Shown here: piece by piece, positions 45,492-57,002 of the stretch
Numbering within the stretch: position 1 is the first letter of the stretch
Layout: each line of letters starts with the position of its first letter
Source: Russula earlei
Lineage: Eukaryota > Basidiomycota > Agaricomycetes > Russulales > Russulaceae
Direction: 5' to 3'
Assembly (NCBI GenBank): GCA_025769875.1
Contig: JAGFNK010000149.1
Coordinates: 47,010-111,009 of the forward strand
Length of the DNA stretch: 64,000 nt
The notes under the pieces: model-generated
What the model saw: only the letters and a program-made list of their open reading frames with translations
Told to the model about the DNA's origin: nothing
Databases searched by the model: none
Translations under genes and position numbers: made by a program

Positions 45492-48338
45492 CTAAAGTAT
45501 GTATGCGAACGCCCGGAGCATGTCGTACTCCAGTTCATCCTCGTCAGGCTCGCCTGGCTCAGGTTCTGGGTATGGCTCAGGGAACTTCTCGGGCTGGCAT
45601 ACGTCTGGGACATTGAAACCCTGCGAAAAAAGAACATGTACACGCTCGGGCGTCACGTAATGCATGACTGGCAACTCACGTTCGTGCGGATACCTCCTCC
45701 CCACGGGGTACGGTTCACGACTTCAGCGTCCACTCCCAGGCCCATCTCCGCGAAGCCTAACCACAACTCACAGAAATTCTCGCCGCCTGTCAGGATGCGG
45801 TCGGATTCGATGATCGCACTGCGGGCTTCGAAGAAACCTGGGCGACATGGCTGAAGTTTCATGGCGTTGAGCACAAGCTGCACCATCAAGGAATTGCCGT
45901 GCTTCGGTACAAGTAGCGCTCGCGCGCCCGACAGAGATCCGGGCTCGCGATAAAAGTCGCCGAGGGGGATTGTGCCATCTTCGAGGGGAGCGGGTGGGAA
46001 AAGCGACTCGGCGAAGCCGTGCTTCGCGATCAGCCGCTGAGCAACGACCCAAAGCATCTCTGCCCAGACCTCACCAACCGCGTGAACTCCCCAATAATCG
46101 GGCTTGTCGAGTGTCTTGTAAGTGGACGGATTGACGGCTTTGTCCTGCGAAGCGGTCAAAATTAGCTGCGACGGAAACATGCAAGCATGTAACTCACAAC
46201 AGAGTAAAGGTACTTCCGGATGCCTCCACCTTTGTTGGCGGCCCAGGCACCCATAGGATAATCAGAGTAATGAGCCTTGCTGCGAATGGTGGTAGCCAAA
46301 AAATCTGGATAATGGTGTCAGCGCAGGGTTCCCGGCCCGTGAAAGGTAATCTTCACCTCCCCAACCCTCGCCCATTCCACCGCTCTCGCCCCATCCAAGA
46401 CATCCAGAGTTCGCCGGGCCGCCGGTCAGGCGAATGCTGAGACCGTGGGTCAGCTCATGAATGACGATACCAGCCTCGAGATCGCCATCGCGGTAAGGGT
46501 TTGCCGTGTTCCACAGGTACATCCTGCACCGACCGTTTTGACCATCTGGAGGGGTCATGAAGTTCGCGTTGTTGAATCCGGATCCATCCTGGGCGTTGGT
46601 GATGACAGCGTCCCCTTCCTCGCCACCACGTCCAAAGTTGTGTTGCTGGAAATTGCCAGAGACTTCGTCAAAGCCATAGCTAGTTATCACTCAGTCAAAT
46701 CAATGGAAAGAGGGGAACGATAACACCTACCGGTAATAGAGATCATGCACGAGATTGGAAGTGTAGAAAAGCTGGGTGACAGTGGTATTGATATATTTCT
46801 TTGCCTCGTCCAGCGAGTCCGTTGTTTCGGTAGGCTTGGGATTATAGGGAAAGTTGAATATCATATGTTTGCCGCCATCAGGCCGATAATTGTAGAGCCA
46901 GTTGAGGTGGCCATCCCAGTTCTCGTGAGCGATTACCTGTGCACGACTCAGTATATCCCTAAAGGGTTACGATATAGAAACGGACATTGTTACCAATTGT
47001 GGTGGTATAATTGGAGTATGAACCCTTCTTCTTGACGTTGGAGGACGTGGGATCGTTGGCAACGGGAATAACGTGCCACCCGAGCGGGCTGGCAAGTCGG
47101 TCGTGTTTCTCTTTCTGAATAGAACGGTTGCCCTCTGACGGGTCGTTGATGCCGAACGCGTAGACGTTGTACGTAGCAGGCGGGTGCTGTGTGGGTTCCG
47201 AAGGTATAGGAGAGTCCGATGCCCAGTCGACGACGGAAAGGATGCGATGGGGTGCCTGGCGCGAAACGACAGCTTCATACCAATTATCACGCATCTCAAC
47301 TTCGAACTGCGAAGGACTCAGAAGCTGGTAGTGGTGAAAGAAATCAAGCGCTTACCCGCCAAGCCTGCACTAGCACGGTCTTGTCACCATCGGGGAGCTG
47401 GACTATAAACAGGCTTTGCCTTTACAGGAGAGACGGCATCGGGGACGTGATCGATCATCTCAACGAGAACGGCGCTCTCATCGCCGAGGAAATGGGCCTC
47501 AAACCACGAGGTCATGTTGTCAATGATGTCGTCGTGGTTGCTGATAATCTCCGCTACAACTGCATCGTTGGGAGTAGCAGCAATGATGAACTGAAGAAGG
47601 GCGGCGCGCGCGTCAACAACGTTGTCGGGAACGGGCTTGATGAATCCCCTCTCAGCAAACTCGTAAGGGGTAAGGACATGCTCGCAGTTCCAGCGGTGAA
47701 GGTGCTGCATGCGTTCCAGGGACTCATCTCTGGGTGTTGTCATCCCAGACATGGCGATCTGATCGGTAACAACGGATTGCTGCTGGATTAGGCTGACCCG
47801 CTCGGCCAAATGATCTCGAAAAATGTCACAAAACTCGACATGAGGGCCGGGAGTGATCGGCTCATCCACGAGGGAAATACTAGGCACGTGGCCACGATAA
47901 AACTGGGGGCAGTAAAATAAGCGCCCTGCCACCGAGGCAAATATCCCACTTACCGAGTCACCATACGAAATGACTACGCCGTCCTTGACATTGACGTTGA
48001 TGTCGCCGTCTGCGACCTCGAGACCGTTTATCAACTTGGCGGAAGAAGACATGGGTGACACCGGTGGCCTTGTCGGCGTAAGAGTCCTTGCGCAAGACAA
48101 AGTTGTTCGCTTCCGAGAGTTGATTTCTGAGGATGCCCGCCACGAAGCTCCTGGCGAGTCCATACGGGTCTGAAGCAAAGGCAGAAGCGCTTGGAAGGGA
48201 GACAGGGCTGGTGTGGAACCGGGCGTGAGGGTGCACGGGACCAAAACCCATTGTCTTGCGTCGTGTGACTGGGCCCTCATGGGCGAGAGCGGGGCCCAGA
48301 AGGCCGACAAGGGCCAGAGATGCCTGGGGTAAGCGCAT
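45492..48338 (-). CDS. Secreted M36 metallopeptidase (fungalysin), two frame breaks
   Basis: Extracellular zinc metalloprotease made as a pre-pro-enzyme. Eight exons: 47954-48338, 47356-47902, 46986-47306, 46731-46936, 46357-46679, 46198-46304, 45680-46144 and 45492-45620. The signal peptide [19 protein letters not shown] is followed by an FTP propeptide (THVFFRQ / [15 protein letters not shown]). The catalytic motif is [10 protein letters not shown] in exon 5 with a downstream [13 protein letters not shown] glutamate. The C-terminus has an acidic Pro-Glu tail. Two frame problems stand out: an extra base near 48033 (RQ-V-INGLE) and a frame change near 47405 between KAKPVY and IVQLPDGD. Spliced length 2483 bp confirms a net loss of frame. 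The enzyme is inactive unless these are sequence errors; otherwise about 827 aa, close to the family's usual prepro length. Confidence 0.88.
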
Positions 48339-48904
48339 AGAGAAGGGAGGGGAAGGGTGAGGTGGAAGGGTTGTCCCCGATAGCAACCGAGGGACTGATG
48401 ATTGGGGGGGATTATAAACGAGAGGAGGGGGTCGTGATAACAGCAAGGTGGCGGAACGGAGCAGGACTTATCCAGTCCGCGGGCGCCGTTTTCCCGGCGC
48501 TAGCCCCATTAACCCTAACCTTTCCCACGGGTCCCACGTCGCCCGCAAAGCGACAAGACCCGATCCCGAGCCTCCCTTTAACGACTTGCTCTCTCTATCT
48601 ACTCTATGTTTCCTTCTGGGAACACCCTCTGATTGCCACTTTCCGAGTATGTCTTGTGGCTTCTTATCAGATGCTAACCGCCTGACGTCGACCTAGTCGT
48701 GTTTCCCATCCTGGAGTAGAGTCCTGTTCCTCTCTCGTGTGCGCAGCCAATGCCCTCTCCTCTATCCATGTCCTGTGCTGAAAGTTACCCCATCCCTTCT
48801 CAGCCCGTTTTCATCGTTCATATCAACTCCCAAGCGATTCAGAACTCTTCTAGCGCCCGACGTCGCGTTTCATCTCTTCCCGCATCCCACCACACAGATA
48901 TATC
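48339..48904. promoter_or_regulatory. Divergent intergenic region between fungalysin and AUR1
   Basis: 566 bp separate the two start codons, so it should contain both promoters. Pyrimidine-rich CT tracts precede AUR1 (48700-48900), as is common at fungal start sites. A TATA-like GGGGATTATAAACG lies about 75 bases upstream of the fungalysin ATG on the plus-strand reading. No specific factor site is assigned. Confidence 0.45.
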
Positions 48905-50290
48905 ATGCCGCCTAGATCCAGTCTTGTTCTCGCGGGAAACCGCTTGTACGCCGCATTCCATGCTGCAGTTGCCCGTATGGACAAGTCTCTGAATCCACGA
49001 GACACCATTCGGCGGTTGCAAACTCACTCCTTCTCCCTCTCCGACCTCGTCTACCTCATTCATGTCTTCAATTCAGCATTCTGGCTCGTGATCATGCAAG
49101 TACCAGGTTTTCCCGTCAAGCTCCTCATCCCAGTCATTCACATTGGTCTTCTCCTGGTACCTCTAACGTCCCAGTTCTTCCTCCCCGCGTTACCCGTCAC
49201 GACCTATCTCATCACCTTTTACTCGTCTCAATTCATCCCGAACAATCGCCGTCCTAGCATATACGTCTCTCTATTGCCCACTCTCGAGTCGGTTCTTTTT
49301 GGGGCTAACATCTCTGATCTCCTCACGCGTTACACCCACCCCATCCTTGATGTCATTGCCTGGTTACCGTATGGCGTCGGTCACTTTACCGTTCCGTTCA
49401 TCGTCGCCATCTTTCTCTGGCTCTTCCGACCAAGACAAGCACTCCACCTTTGGGGCCGTGCGTTCGGTTGGATGAACTTTGTTGGAGTAGTGACGCAAAT
49501 CATCTTCCCATGTGCCGCGCCATGGTATGAAGTCATCTTTGGGCTCACCCCTGCCGAGTACTCCATGAAGGGCTCCCCGGGTGGGCTTCTGCGCATCGAC
49601 AATCTCTTGCATGGCCACGGGTACACTGTTGCGTTTAGCAACTCGCCCGTTGTGTTTGGCGCCTTCCCTTCACTCCACTCGGCCTGCGCCACGATGGAAG
49701 CTCTCTTCCTTGCCCACTTCTTCCCTCAGGTAGCTAGCTATGCCTGGGGCTATGCTGCCGTGCTGTATTGGGCGACAATGTACCTCACCCACCATTATCT
49801 CATAGACGTCGTCGGCGGTTCCTGCCTCGCCATCGCCTTCTTTTATTTCTTCCTCCCTGATGACCTCAAGGGCCCCCTTGCAACCGCATCACCCACGGGC
49901 GCCCTCGCTAACGGCACTGCCCACATCAACGGTCATGGCAACGGTCGTTCAAAGTACGAGCAATACGGTCTCGAGGAGCCCCACCTAGAGGGCGACGGAT
50001 TATCGTATGAGCTCTCGAGCGACCCTGGGAGCGACGAAGAGAACACGGGCATCGCATACCGCTCACCCGGGGCCACCCCTTCGAACCCCGGCAGCTGGGA
50101 GACGCCGACGTCGGCGATGCCGCTCATCCAGCCCGCTACGAAGCACCCTCGCCGTAGCCACAAGCACACAGCGAGCATCGCGAGCCTCATTCGTGCCGAC
50201 GACCGCGTCGAGGACGGGTGGAGCCCAATTGGCAACGGCTCGTTTGTTTTCCCGCCAGCGCAGACGCGCTCGGAACGTGACGCGCGGTAG
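48905..50290 (+). CDS. AUR1: Inositol phosphorylceramide synthase catalytic subunit
   Basis: 461 aa, intronless. It transfers phosphoinositol from phosphatidylinositol to (phyto)ceramide, making IPC and diacylglycerol in the Golgi. It is essential in yeasts and the target of aureobasidin A. The sequence has several membrane segments (for example VKLLIPVIHIGLLLVP at 71-86, FTVPFIVAIFLWLF at 161-174, NFVGVVTQIIFP at 191-202) and the PAP2-type catalytic motifs GAFPSLHSACA (His258) and THHYLIDVVGG (His297, Asp301), which correspond to the known yeast catalytic triad. The long hydrophilic C-terminal tail (residues 325-461), rich in Ser/Pro/Gly, is presumably cytosolic. The start ATG at 48905 follows ACAGATATATC. 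The frame is intact, and this is the most confidently functional gene here. Confidence 0.96.
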   Translation: MPPRSSLVLAGNRLYAAFHAAVARMDKSLNPRDTIRRLQTHSFSLSDLVYLIHVFNSAFWLVIMQVPGFPVKLLIPVIHIGLLLVPLTSQFFLPALPVTTYLITFYSSQFIPNNRRPSIYVSLLPTLESVLFGANISDLLTRYTHPILDVIAWLPYGVGHFTVPFIVAIFLWLFRPRQALHLWGRAFGWMNFVGVVTQIIFPCAAPWYEVIFGLTPAEYSMKGSPGGLLRIDNLLHGHGYTVAFSNSPVVFGAFPSLHSACATMEALFLAHFFPQVASYAWGYAAVLYWATMYLTHHYLIDVVGGSCLAIAFFYFFLPDDLKGPLATASPTGALANGTAHINGHGNGRSKYEQYGLEEPHLEGDGLSYELSSDPGSDEENTGIAYRSPGATPSNPGSWETPTSAMPLIQPATKHPRRSHKHTASIASLIRADDRVEDGWSPIGNGSFVFPPAQTRSERDAR

Positions 50291-53200
50291 CATCGGCGAC
50301 CTGTAGCGGCGGCACTAGTAAGGTGATTGGTTCGGTGTATATACGAGTAGATATACCCTTTCTGTCTTCGCAAGGTCATCTTCGCCCCTTCTTTCCCCTG
50401 GGGACATGGTTTTTACGTATATAATAGCAGTATCATATCATATCTACTTGACTACGACACTGATAAGCCCATGAGAATGGCCCATCGCCTCGTGTCGCGC
50501 GGGACCAATTGATAGCGATAGCATTCACGTGGCAGAGATGAAGATACTCTCAGTAATGTCTAATGTGAGGAATGGCAGTGTCCATTCTGTTGTTCCGTTG
50601 TTCCAATCACCGGCACGTGTTCGAATCGGGCGCGTTCATATCACATCACCATTCTGGATGCGCTGGCTCTGGCTGGCGGTAGCATGAGTCGTAAGTTGTC
50701 GGTTCTATGGATCAACACTCAGGGTCAGGGCTGTGTCTTAACTTAGCTACGATCGGAAGGGATTGATTCAGAGATAGTAGACCCAGAGAGAAACAGACCG
50801 TGGAAGATCAACGGCAAGGGCGGATCAAACAGTGGGTTTTTTTTCAAAACATGAGATGTGAATTTTTTTTTTTCATCCAAAAGCATGTCGGCCCGTCACC
50901 TGCCTGGGGTCATCGGGTCGGGCGCTTATATTCACGTGCGGTGATTCATAGGATGATTCATAGTTACCGGTTACCGTAACCAGCCTAGCAGTAGAGCCAA
51001 CTACGGCGGAGTCTGTATTTAGCTTCATTTTTTTGGTTTTGACGAGGTCCTTCGGTACACCGCATGTGACCATGGATGATTGGGTGTGATGATGGGCGGA
51101 AGACAATAAGATACCATCTGTGTGCTGCAACTACTGTGGCCGCCGCGGCAGCCTTCCTCGCCTGCCTTGCTTCCAAGACCGCCTGCTTTGTCCCCGAGTC
51201 GGCACCTTGTGGGGATGGCGGTGGGGGCGGGAGAGCGAGGGGCAGTGGGCGCCAGGCCGGGGCGCTTGGACTCGCTCGGAGCTCTGTAATTGGGCGAGAG
51301 AGAGGGTCTCGGGCCGTACGCCGAGTCCGCCGGCCAGACGTCGTGCGGTCGGATTGGAAATAGCCAAGTGGAACGCCAGCGCTTGACACTGGCGGTTTGC
51401 CAAAGGTCGTGCTAGTACTGCATAAAGGAGGCCTTGCTCTACAAGATCTAGAGCGCCCCGCTGCACGGGCGTCCGGACTCGGTCGTCGTCAATGGCGAAT
51501 GTGAGGGGGGATGCAGGAAGTACGGCGGTGGTGATTGGGGAAAGGACTCGGAGGCGTGGGAGAGGTCGAGTCCTGGGCCAGGAGGTCGGGCCCATGACGT
51601 GTAAGAAGCGCTCAAGATGATTGGGGGGACCAATAAGGAGCAAGTCGGACCTATTGCTTGCAGTCGGCCCTATCGCAAGTCGAGGCTCGGTCCAACTCGT
51701 TATCTGGTCACTTGCAATCCACCTCTCAATCGATCGCCAGGTTCGCTCGAGGGCACCAAAGTCGGAAACCAGTGCACACAGGGAACAGCGTCCGAGACGA
51801 CCCCTTTGCCTTCTCCCGTTGCGGAGTCGTGGCCATGTCCACATGGACCACTTGCCAGATATATACTTTTACTTGATGACGAACAGGTCTGCAGTGGCCT
51901 GCTTCTCAGTGCTCATGTGAATCTTTCAGATTTGGAGCACCAGTTGGTGCTCTCCGCTTTTCAAACCCTCCTCGATACATCAACGTCCCCTTCGACACTC
52001 GAAAGTTCGATTGTGGAAACGATGCCATCGAGAGCATGTCCCCACATTTTCATACGGATCCCCAAATCAATCGTGTACGAATTGGGGACCGATGGCGCTT
52101 GGCAAGGAGTTCAGACAGCCAACAATGCTCACGCCAATTCTCAGCCAGCTTTTTTTTTTTTGCCCACCTTCGCTTCGTTCGTTCGATCCTTTCTGAAAGG
52201 TACCGGTTGCCGAAAAACGATCTGCATTTCCTCTCGATCTCAAATCCACGATCCGCCACGTTCTCCCTCATCAGAGGTGTCGCTCCAATGGTTGCGGTTC
52301 CTCTGTAAGCTTACCTCTTCTGTTGCATCCCTGTGGTTGACTTTTGCTTCACTGGTCTCGGGGCGACGGTTGCTCTCCCCACTCCACCCATGTCGGACGC
52401 AGAAAGAGGTCTGTAGGTACTCCACTGGCAAGCCATGGATGGGGTACCACGGCGGTCGCAGTAGGTTATTCGGATGGGAATTCGTCGTTGGCACTTCCTT
52501 TTCCCAACGATCACTCACGCTTTCATTCCCCGTCGAAGTCAAGACCAATCGTCGAACAGCGTACCCCCAAACGAGCCCTGGAACTCCTACCCTCTCACAC
52601 CACTATCACAAGAAACACAGATGGTTCCGCGGTGTTGCAACGCGAGCCATCCAAGAGCTTCTTACATCCACGCATACCGGCCGCGGGCGCAGAGATGCCT
52701 CTTAGCGATATGGATTGAAGTCAAATTCGAAACCTTACGGTTCATGGTGTTCAGAGGATATGCAAGTGAGTCGTCCATTGTCTTATATTTACCTAACCCC
52801 TGGACAGCAACACTATTTGCACCTTCTTGCTCACAGGCTCAATCATGGCTAACCGTACAGTCCCTCAATTCCTGAGATTGAGATCGGGAACTTGTGAGGA
52901 CGTGTGCTATTAGGCATGTGTCTCCGACGTATCTCATGTTGCACTCCAATCAGTCGCTTCCTGTCGGTTTCATCCTCTCCAGCTGCTGATTCCACCCACC
53001 GTTTCCTTTATCTCTTTGTGCTCTTCAAAGATGACGTCTCGCCGCCTTCCCTTCGCGCATTCCCTTTGGTCGCGTCGCGACCCTACCCTCTGCCCCTTCG
53101 ATCTCCCTTTCGTTGCACCTCCGTGCCTCGACTCGTATGACTCGTCGAGTAGTTTTGCCTCTTCCTCTCACTGTATATTAACACTTTAGCTGCTGTCTGA

Positions 53201-53922
53201 AATGGAGGTTTCTTTCGTGTGCTTTGTACCTCGTCTGGCAGCCCCGAAAGGTGTTCGACAGCCCTTCCTGCGTTTCATTATATCCTTCGGTCTTGCTCTG
53301 GTCTGACCCTTTCTGAAAACAGCCAATTGTTGTCAAGCCGGCGGTACAGCCCGGGACCCGCTCGGTTGAGCTCGCCAGCAAATTGAGGGCATCGCAGCCC
53401 CAATTGAACCTCGAGGCGACGACGCCTGCGGCATGGGAGCGCTGCAGCTTCGCTCTCACACGATCACAGCGAGCAGATCTGGCTTGCTTTTCAGAGCGGC
53501 CGATGTGCGAACCTCTCGACCTTCAGGTACTCACGCGCTCGCCCGCTCTCAAAGGCCTTGAAAGATCAATGCATCAACGTCCGGATATAAATATAAAAGC
53601 GATGCAATCGAACGGCGGAGGTCTCCATTCCACCCTGCCGACCACCCTGCCGACCTCAGGCTCTGATCGAGGGCTTGCTGATGGCTGTCTACGAACAGCG
53701 GACAGGGGGGAGTTGGGGGACTTGGCAAGGTGGCAAGGTGTATAAAGACCCGAGTTCGCCCAACCAACGATGCCCCCATTTTTTTCCCGGCCTGTTCTCC
53801 CGTTTTCGTTATTCCGAGTCCATACTCGTTGGTACTGGTTACCGACAACCGACGTGCATTTTTGCCAATTCCCAGTTCTTTGCTCATACCTCGACGAACT
53901 CCCCCGACGCTCGAAAATAACG
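50291..53922. other. Long intergenic stretch without a confident gene
   Basis: Overlapping long frames at 50985-51844 (both strands) and 51617-52705 reflect GC-rich composition; none shows domains. One minus-strand run at 51140-51560 (LVEQGLLYAVLARPLANRQ) looks mildly protein-like and may be part of an unresolved gene. A/T homopolymers occur at 50837-50875 and 52150-52160. Confidence 0.35.
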
Positions 53923-54252
53923 ATGCGCGTTTCGTCTGCTTTTGCGGTTTTCTGCCTCGCCGTCCACGTCGCCCCGTCGCTCGCCATTCCTTCTATCAAG
54001 TACGCACACCTCTTCTGTTGCGTGCCTGGAGTTGACTTTTTTTTTTTCTTTTGCAGATCTGAGCGCGACTATGGACCTCGCCACACCACATCCGAAGGGG
54101 GTTCCAGTTTCATGGGGAAGTGGAGAAACATGGACCCCGACAAGAAAATGGCTATAAAGTTTGGCGCGGGTGGTGCTGCCTTGTTGGGTGCTATGGCCGC
54201 CGCGAGTGTGTTTATTAAAAACAGAAAACGGGATGAGTGGGCACATTTCTGA
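53923..54252 (+). CDS. Small secreted or membrane protein, 90 aa, two exons
   Basis: Exons 53923-53999 and 54057-54252 are joined over a 57-bp intron (GTACGC ... T-rich TTTTGCAG), giving 273 bp. The N-terminus MRVSSAFAVFCLAVHVAPSLA is a good signal peptide. The body is short and charged (WRNMDPDKKMAIKF), then a Gly/Ala-rich membrane segment (GAGGAALLGAMAAASVFI, about residues 60-78) and a basic end KNRKRDEWAHF. This suggests a small type I membrane protein, or a mitochondrial/ER protein if the N-terminus is an anchor. No family is recognised. Confidence 0.6.
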   Translation: MRVSSAFAVFCLAVHVAPSLAIPSIKYAHLFCCVPGVDFFFFFCRSERDYGPRHTTSEGGSSFMGKWRNMDPDKKMAIKFGAGGAALLGAMAAASVFIKNRKRDEWAHF

Positions 54253-54255
54253 CAC

Positions 54256-56063
54256 ACGCGTAATTCCTTGTGTTCATCATTTGTTCACGTCACAGGGTGT
54301 TCGATAAGCGTAACACGCGAGACTCTTGGCCTTACCCGCTCCCCGAGGCGGAAAAGTGTCTCACCCGCCCTCGAATCCCTGGAAGGCCAAGAGAGGCGTG
54401 TGGTTGACGTGTCATTACGGGTAATGACCTGTTCGCCGCATAAGTACTGTACTGCCAGTGATTTGGATGTCTTCTGAACAGCCATTTGTATTGGTATCGC
54501 TTCTGCTTTTCTTACAGGACCACTTACGATAACATTACGGTCATTCCAAGGTGGGATTGAGGACATGCGAGTCCGGAAGTTGTGAAGATCATGATGTGGG
54601 GCGTAAAGTCAGACACGAGCGAAATACATGATGACACCCAAGTGACATGTTGGTAACATAAAGGGTTGGAAATCGTCTGCGAGATATTCCGGCAAGGCTC
54701 TTCGACGCGTCAGAGTAATGACGGTTTGTAGGTCGATCAAAATCACGACATGATTAGTTCACATTTACGGTGCTGGATACTGGTCCTCATTACCGTCGGG
54801 AAATTTGATAACGGCACAATTTCCGATGCGATGCAGATGCGATCAGCTATCATTATATTAGTAGACCGCCACCCATCATGAGAGGATGACAGTCGGTGAT
54901 CATAACGAAGTCGAGCGGTACGAAAATGTTTCATTAGCCGATCGGTGACTAGAATTACTGGCGCATCGGAGGTGCCCGACGAAGACGAATAATCATGGAC
55001 TGATTCATCCTCATCCTCACCCCGCACTCCCACCGAACATTTCGGAATGCCTTATGGTCGATTTTCAGAGTCCGATTTTATGAGTCCGGTGGGCATCATG
55101 CAATGGGACCAGGACCAACCACCCTACTAGTGTTTGCCGACTGCGACGAGGACCGAGGGTCAGGCGGCCGCGATGGCCGGGCTGCTGCTCGTAGACGACT
55201 CGGAGCAGCCAAGGGTGCCACGGTGTAGTCGCCACCATCACAGACGTTGCGATGCCACCATCTGGGGAGGACGGAGTTCCTTTTATTCCGGTTTCATCTT
55301 TGGTGGCTCCACCACACATTTCCGCTCCCCACTTCCTGTATGAGCGTCAAATGGAACAATTTGCTATTTTCCGGTCTGGACCAGCTCACAGACACTCGAT
55401 CGACGCCGACGCCCATTGATCAGGGCTTGGTACGAGGCAAGGATGAGTTAGATGTGGCACTTGTTGTTGAACTGGAACCTGAACGGATCAAAGAAGGCGA
55501 AGACCTTCATACAAGGTTCAAGATCTGCTCATAGATGTTACGTGTTAGACAGAACTTTAGTATATGCGCTTATGGCAATAGGGTTACGCATACTACGCTA
55601 TCTATCACAAGATGCAGCCTTATGCTGCGTCTAGAACGTTTCCACATCACGCGTCACTTAATGCGCGATATAGTGGACACCTGTAGTCACCTCTTTTGGA
55701 CTTAGGAACAGCCCTGGGTCATAGAGGTATAAATACCATACTTGTAGACGAGTATACATATCGCTCTACACCCCAATATCACTTGAGCATTAGCACAACC
55801 TCTAAGGTGGGTTGCTTGGCCTGTTAGCTGCGCTCTATGCTGCGCAACACTTGTATTACGAGATATCGAATTGCTAGTTACACACAGTTCCCTGATGAAC
55901 ACAGCATAGCGCACTCATTCAGCATGTCTGGGTCTAACTCTGGTCATGTTATTTGGATCTAAATCTTGCAGAATGTCACGGTACGGTATTATGTGTGTGC
56001 TGTACAATTCCAACTAAGTGATCGCGAACGTCGGAGATATAGATATATCAAATAGGCACGACC
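54256..56063. other. Intergenic DNA; possible solo LTR at about 55537-55980
   Basis: The sequence 55537-55980 has LTR-like features: a TGTTACGTGTTAGACAG start, a TATAAATACC box near 55727, and a TGGACACCTGTAGTCACCTCTTTTGG block resembling 10.82 kb. No clear target duplication was found. The rest shows no gene. Confidence 0.4.
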
Positions 56064-56987
56064 CTAAAGCACATACCCCGTCAGCTGGATGATCGGCATC
56101 CAGCTGCCGGCGGAGACGTGCACTGCACCGATGACCTTGACGTGGCCTTGCGTAATGCCATGCGTCCCGATTCCCCATCTGTGGATGGCCACAGGGTCAT
56201 TGGCCACGCATTGCTGGGAGGTTCGGGCCCATCGATGGCGGTAACAATAGAAGAGAACAGAGGCTCACATTAAAGAACCTGTCAACCGAAGCACCGACAT
56301 GCTTCACGAAGCGGGCAATGATGATAGGGCTTCGAGCGTGAGTCTCGTCTCGACCCGGTATCTGACGCTTCCAGTTGACATAGCCAGGCCACTGTGAACG
56401 GCGTCGACAAACGCGAACGAGCAAAAATATGAAATAAAAGCTCACGTTGATGCGGATGTGAATCGTCGACCTTCCCCCGAGTGGTGCTTCTCTATCCCCA
56501 TTGTGAAGGTGATCTCGATAGCGGCCTTGGAGGATGTCAGGTAACCAGAAACCAATCTCACCATTGCGGTTGAGGAAGAAAATTGGGGGTTGAAGCGTGG
56601 CGCCTTCTACGTGCCTGCGAAAATCGACTTCCACTGCTGGGATCCATCGTCGTTGTGGCACGACTGTCCCTTGGGTTGTCCTAACGCTGTAGTCCAGCGG
56701 CAGCGGTGAAGTCTGTGCCGGAACTCCCAGCGACCCCGGCTGAATAGAATGCACATTGGGCATTATATACCATACCCCTTGCGAGTATGATATGTTTTTG
56801 TGTCGCAGGAAGTTCGGTGTTCTAAGCAAGAGTGTGAAGAACCTGTCCGCGTCTTCGGGGGAAAACGTGTGAGAAATAAACCCGTCTACAAGGATGTCGC
56901 TAGCTCTGACAAGGGGCTTCGTATGACAGAGTGTTAGACAGCATGAGTTAACGGCTGTTGGGGTGACCTTACCTGGGGCGTTGACAT
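56064..56987 (-). CDS. Conserved fungal hypothetical protein, 252 aa, four exons
   Basis: Exons on the minus strand: 56973-56987 (15 bp, ATG TCA ACG CCC CAG), 56446-56916, 56269-56391 and 56064-56213, total 759 bp. All junctions are GT-AG and in frame. The protein contains blocks SPEDADRFFTLLLRTPNF, RRWIPAVEVDFRRHVEGA, FFLNRNGEIGFWLPDILQG, APLGGRSTIHIRIN, WPGYVNWKRQIPGRDE and HVSAGSWMPIIQLTGYVL. From memory these resemble a hypothetical family present in many Agaricomycetes, with no assigned function. No signal peptide, membrane segment or catalytic motif is evident. The tiny first exon was chosen because it supplies the only in-frame ATG near a canonical donor. Confidence 0.75.
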
Positions 56988-57002
56988 GTTTGACAATCTT
57001 CG

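Noticed and set aside
49933..50379. Minus-strand frames opposite the AUR1 C-terminus
   Set aside because: Antisense to a well-supported gene and without domains.
50985..52718. Several 90-360-codon frames on both strands
   Set aside because: No recognised motif, codons look compositional, and frames overlap mutually; kept only as an unresolved intergenic stretch.
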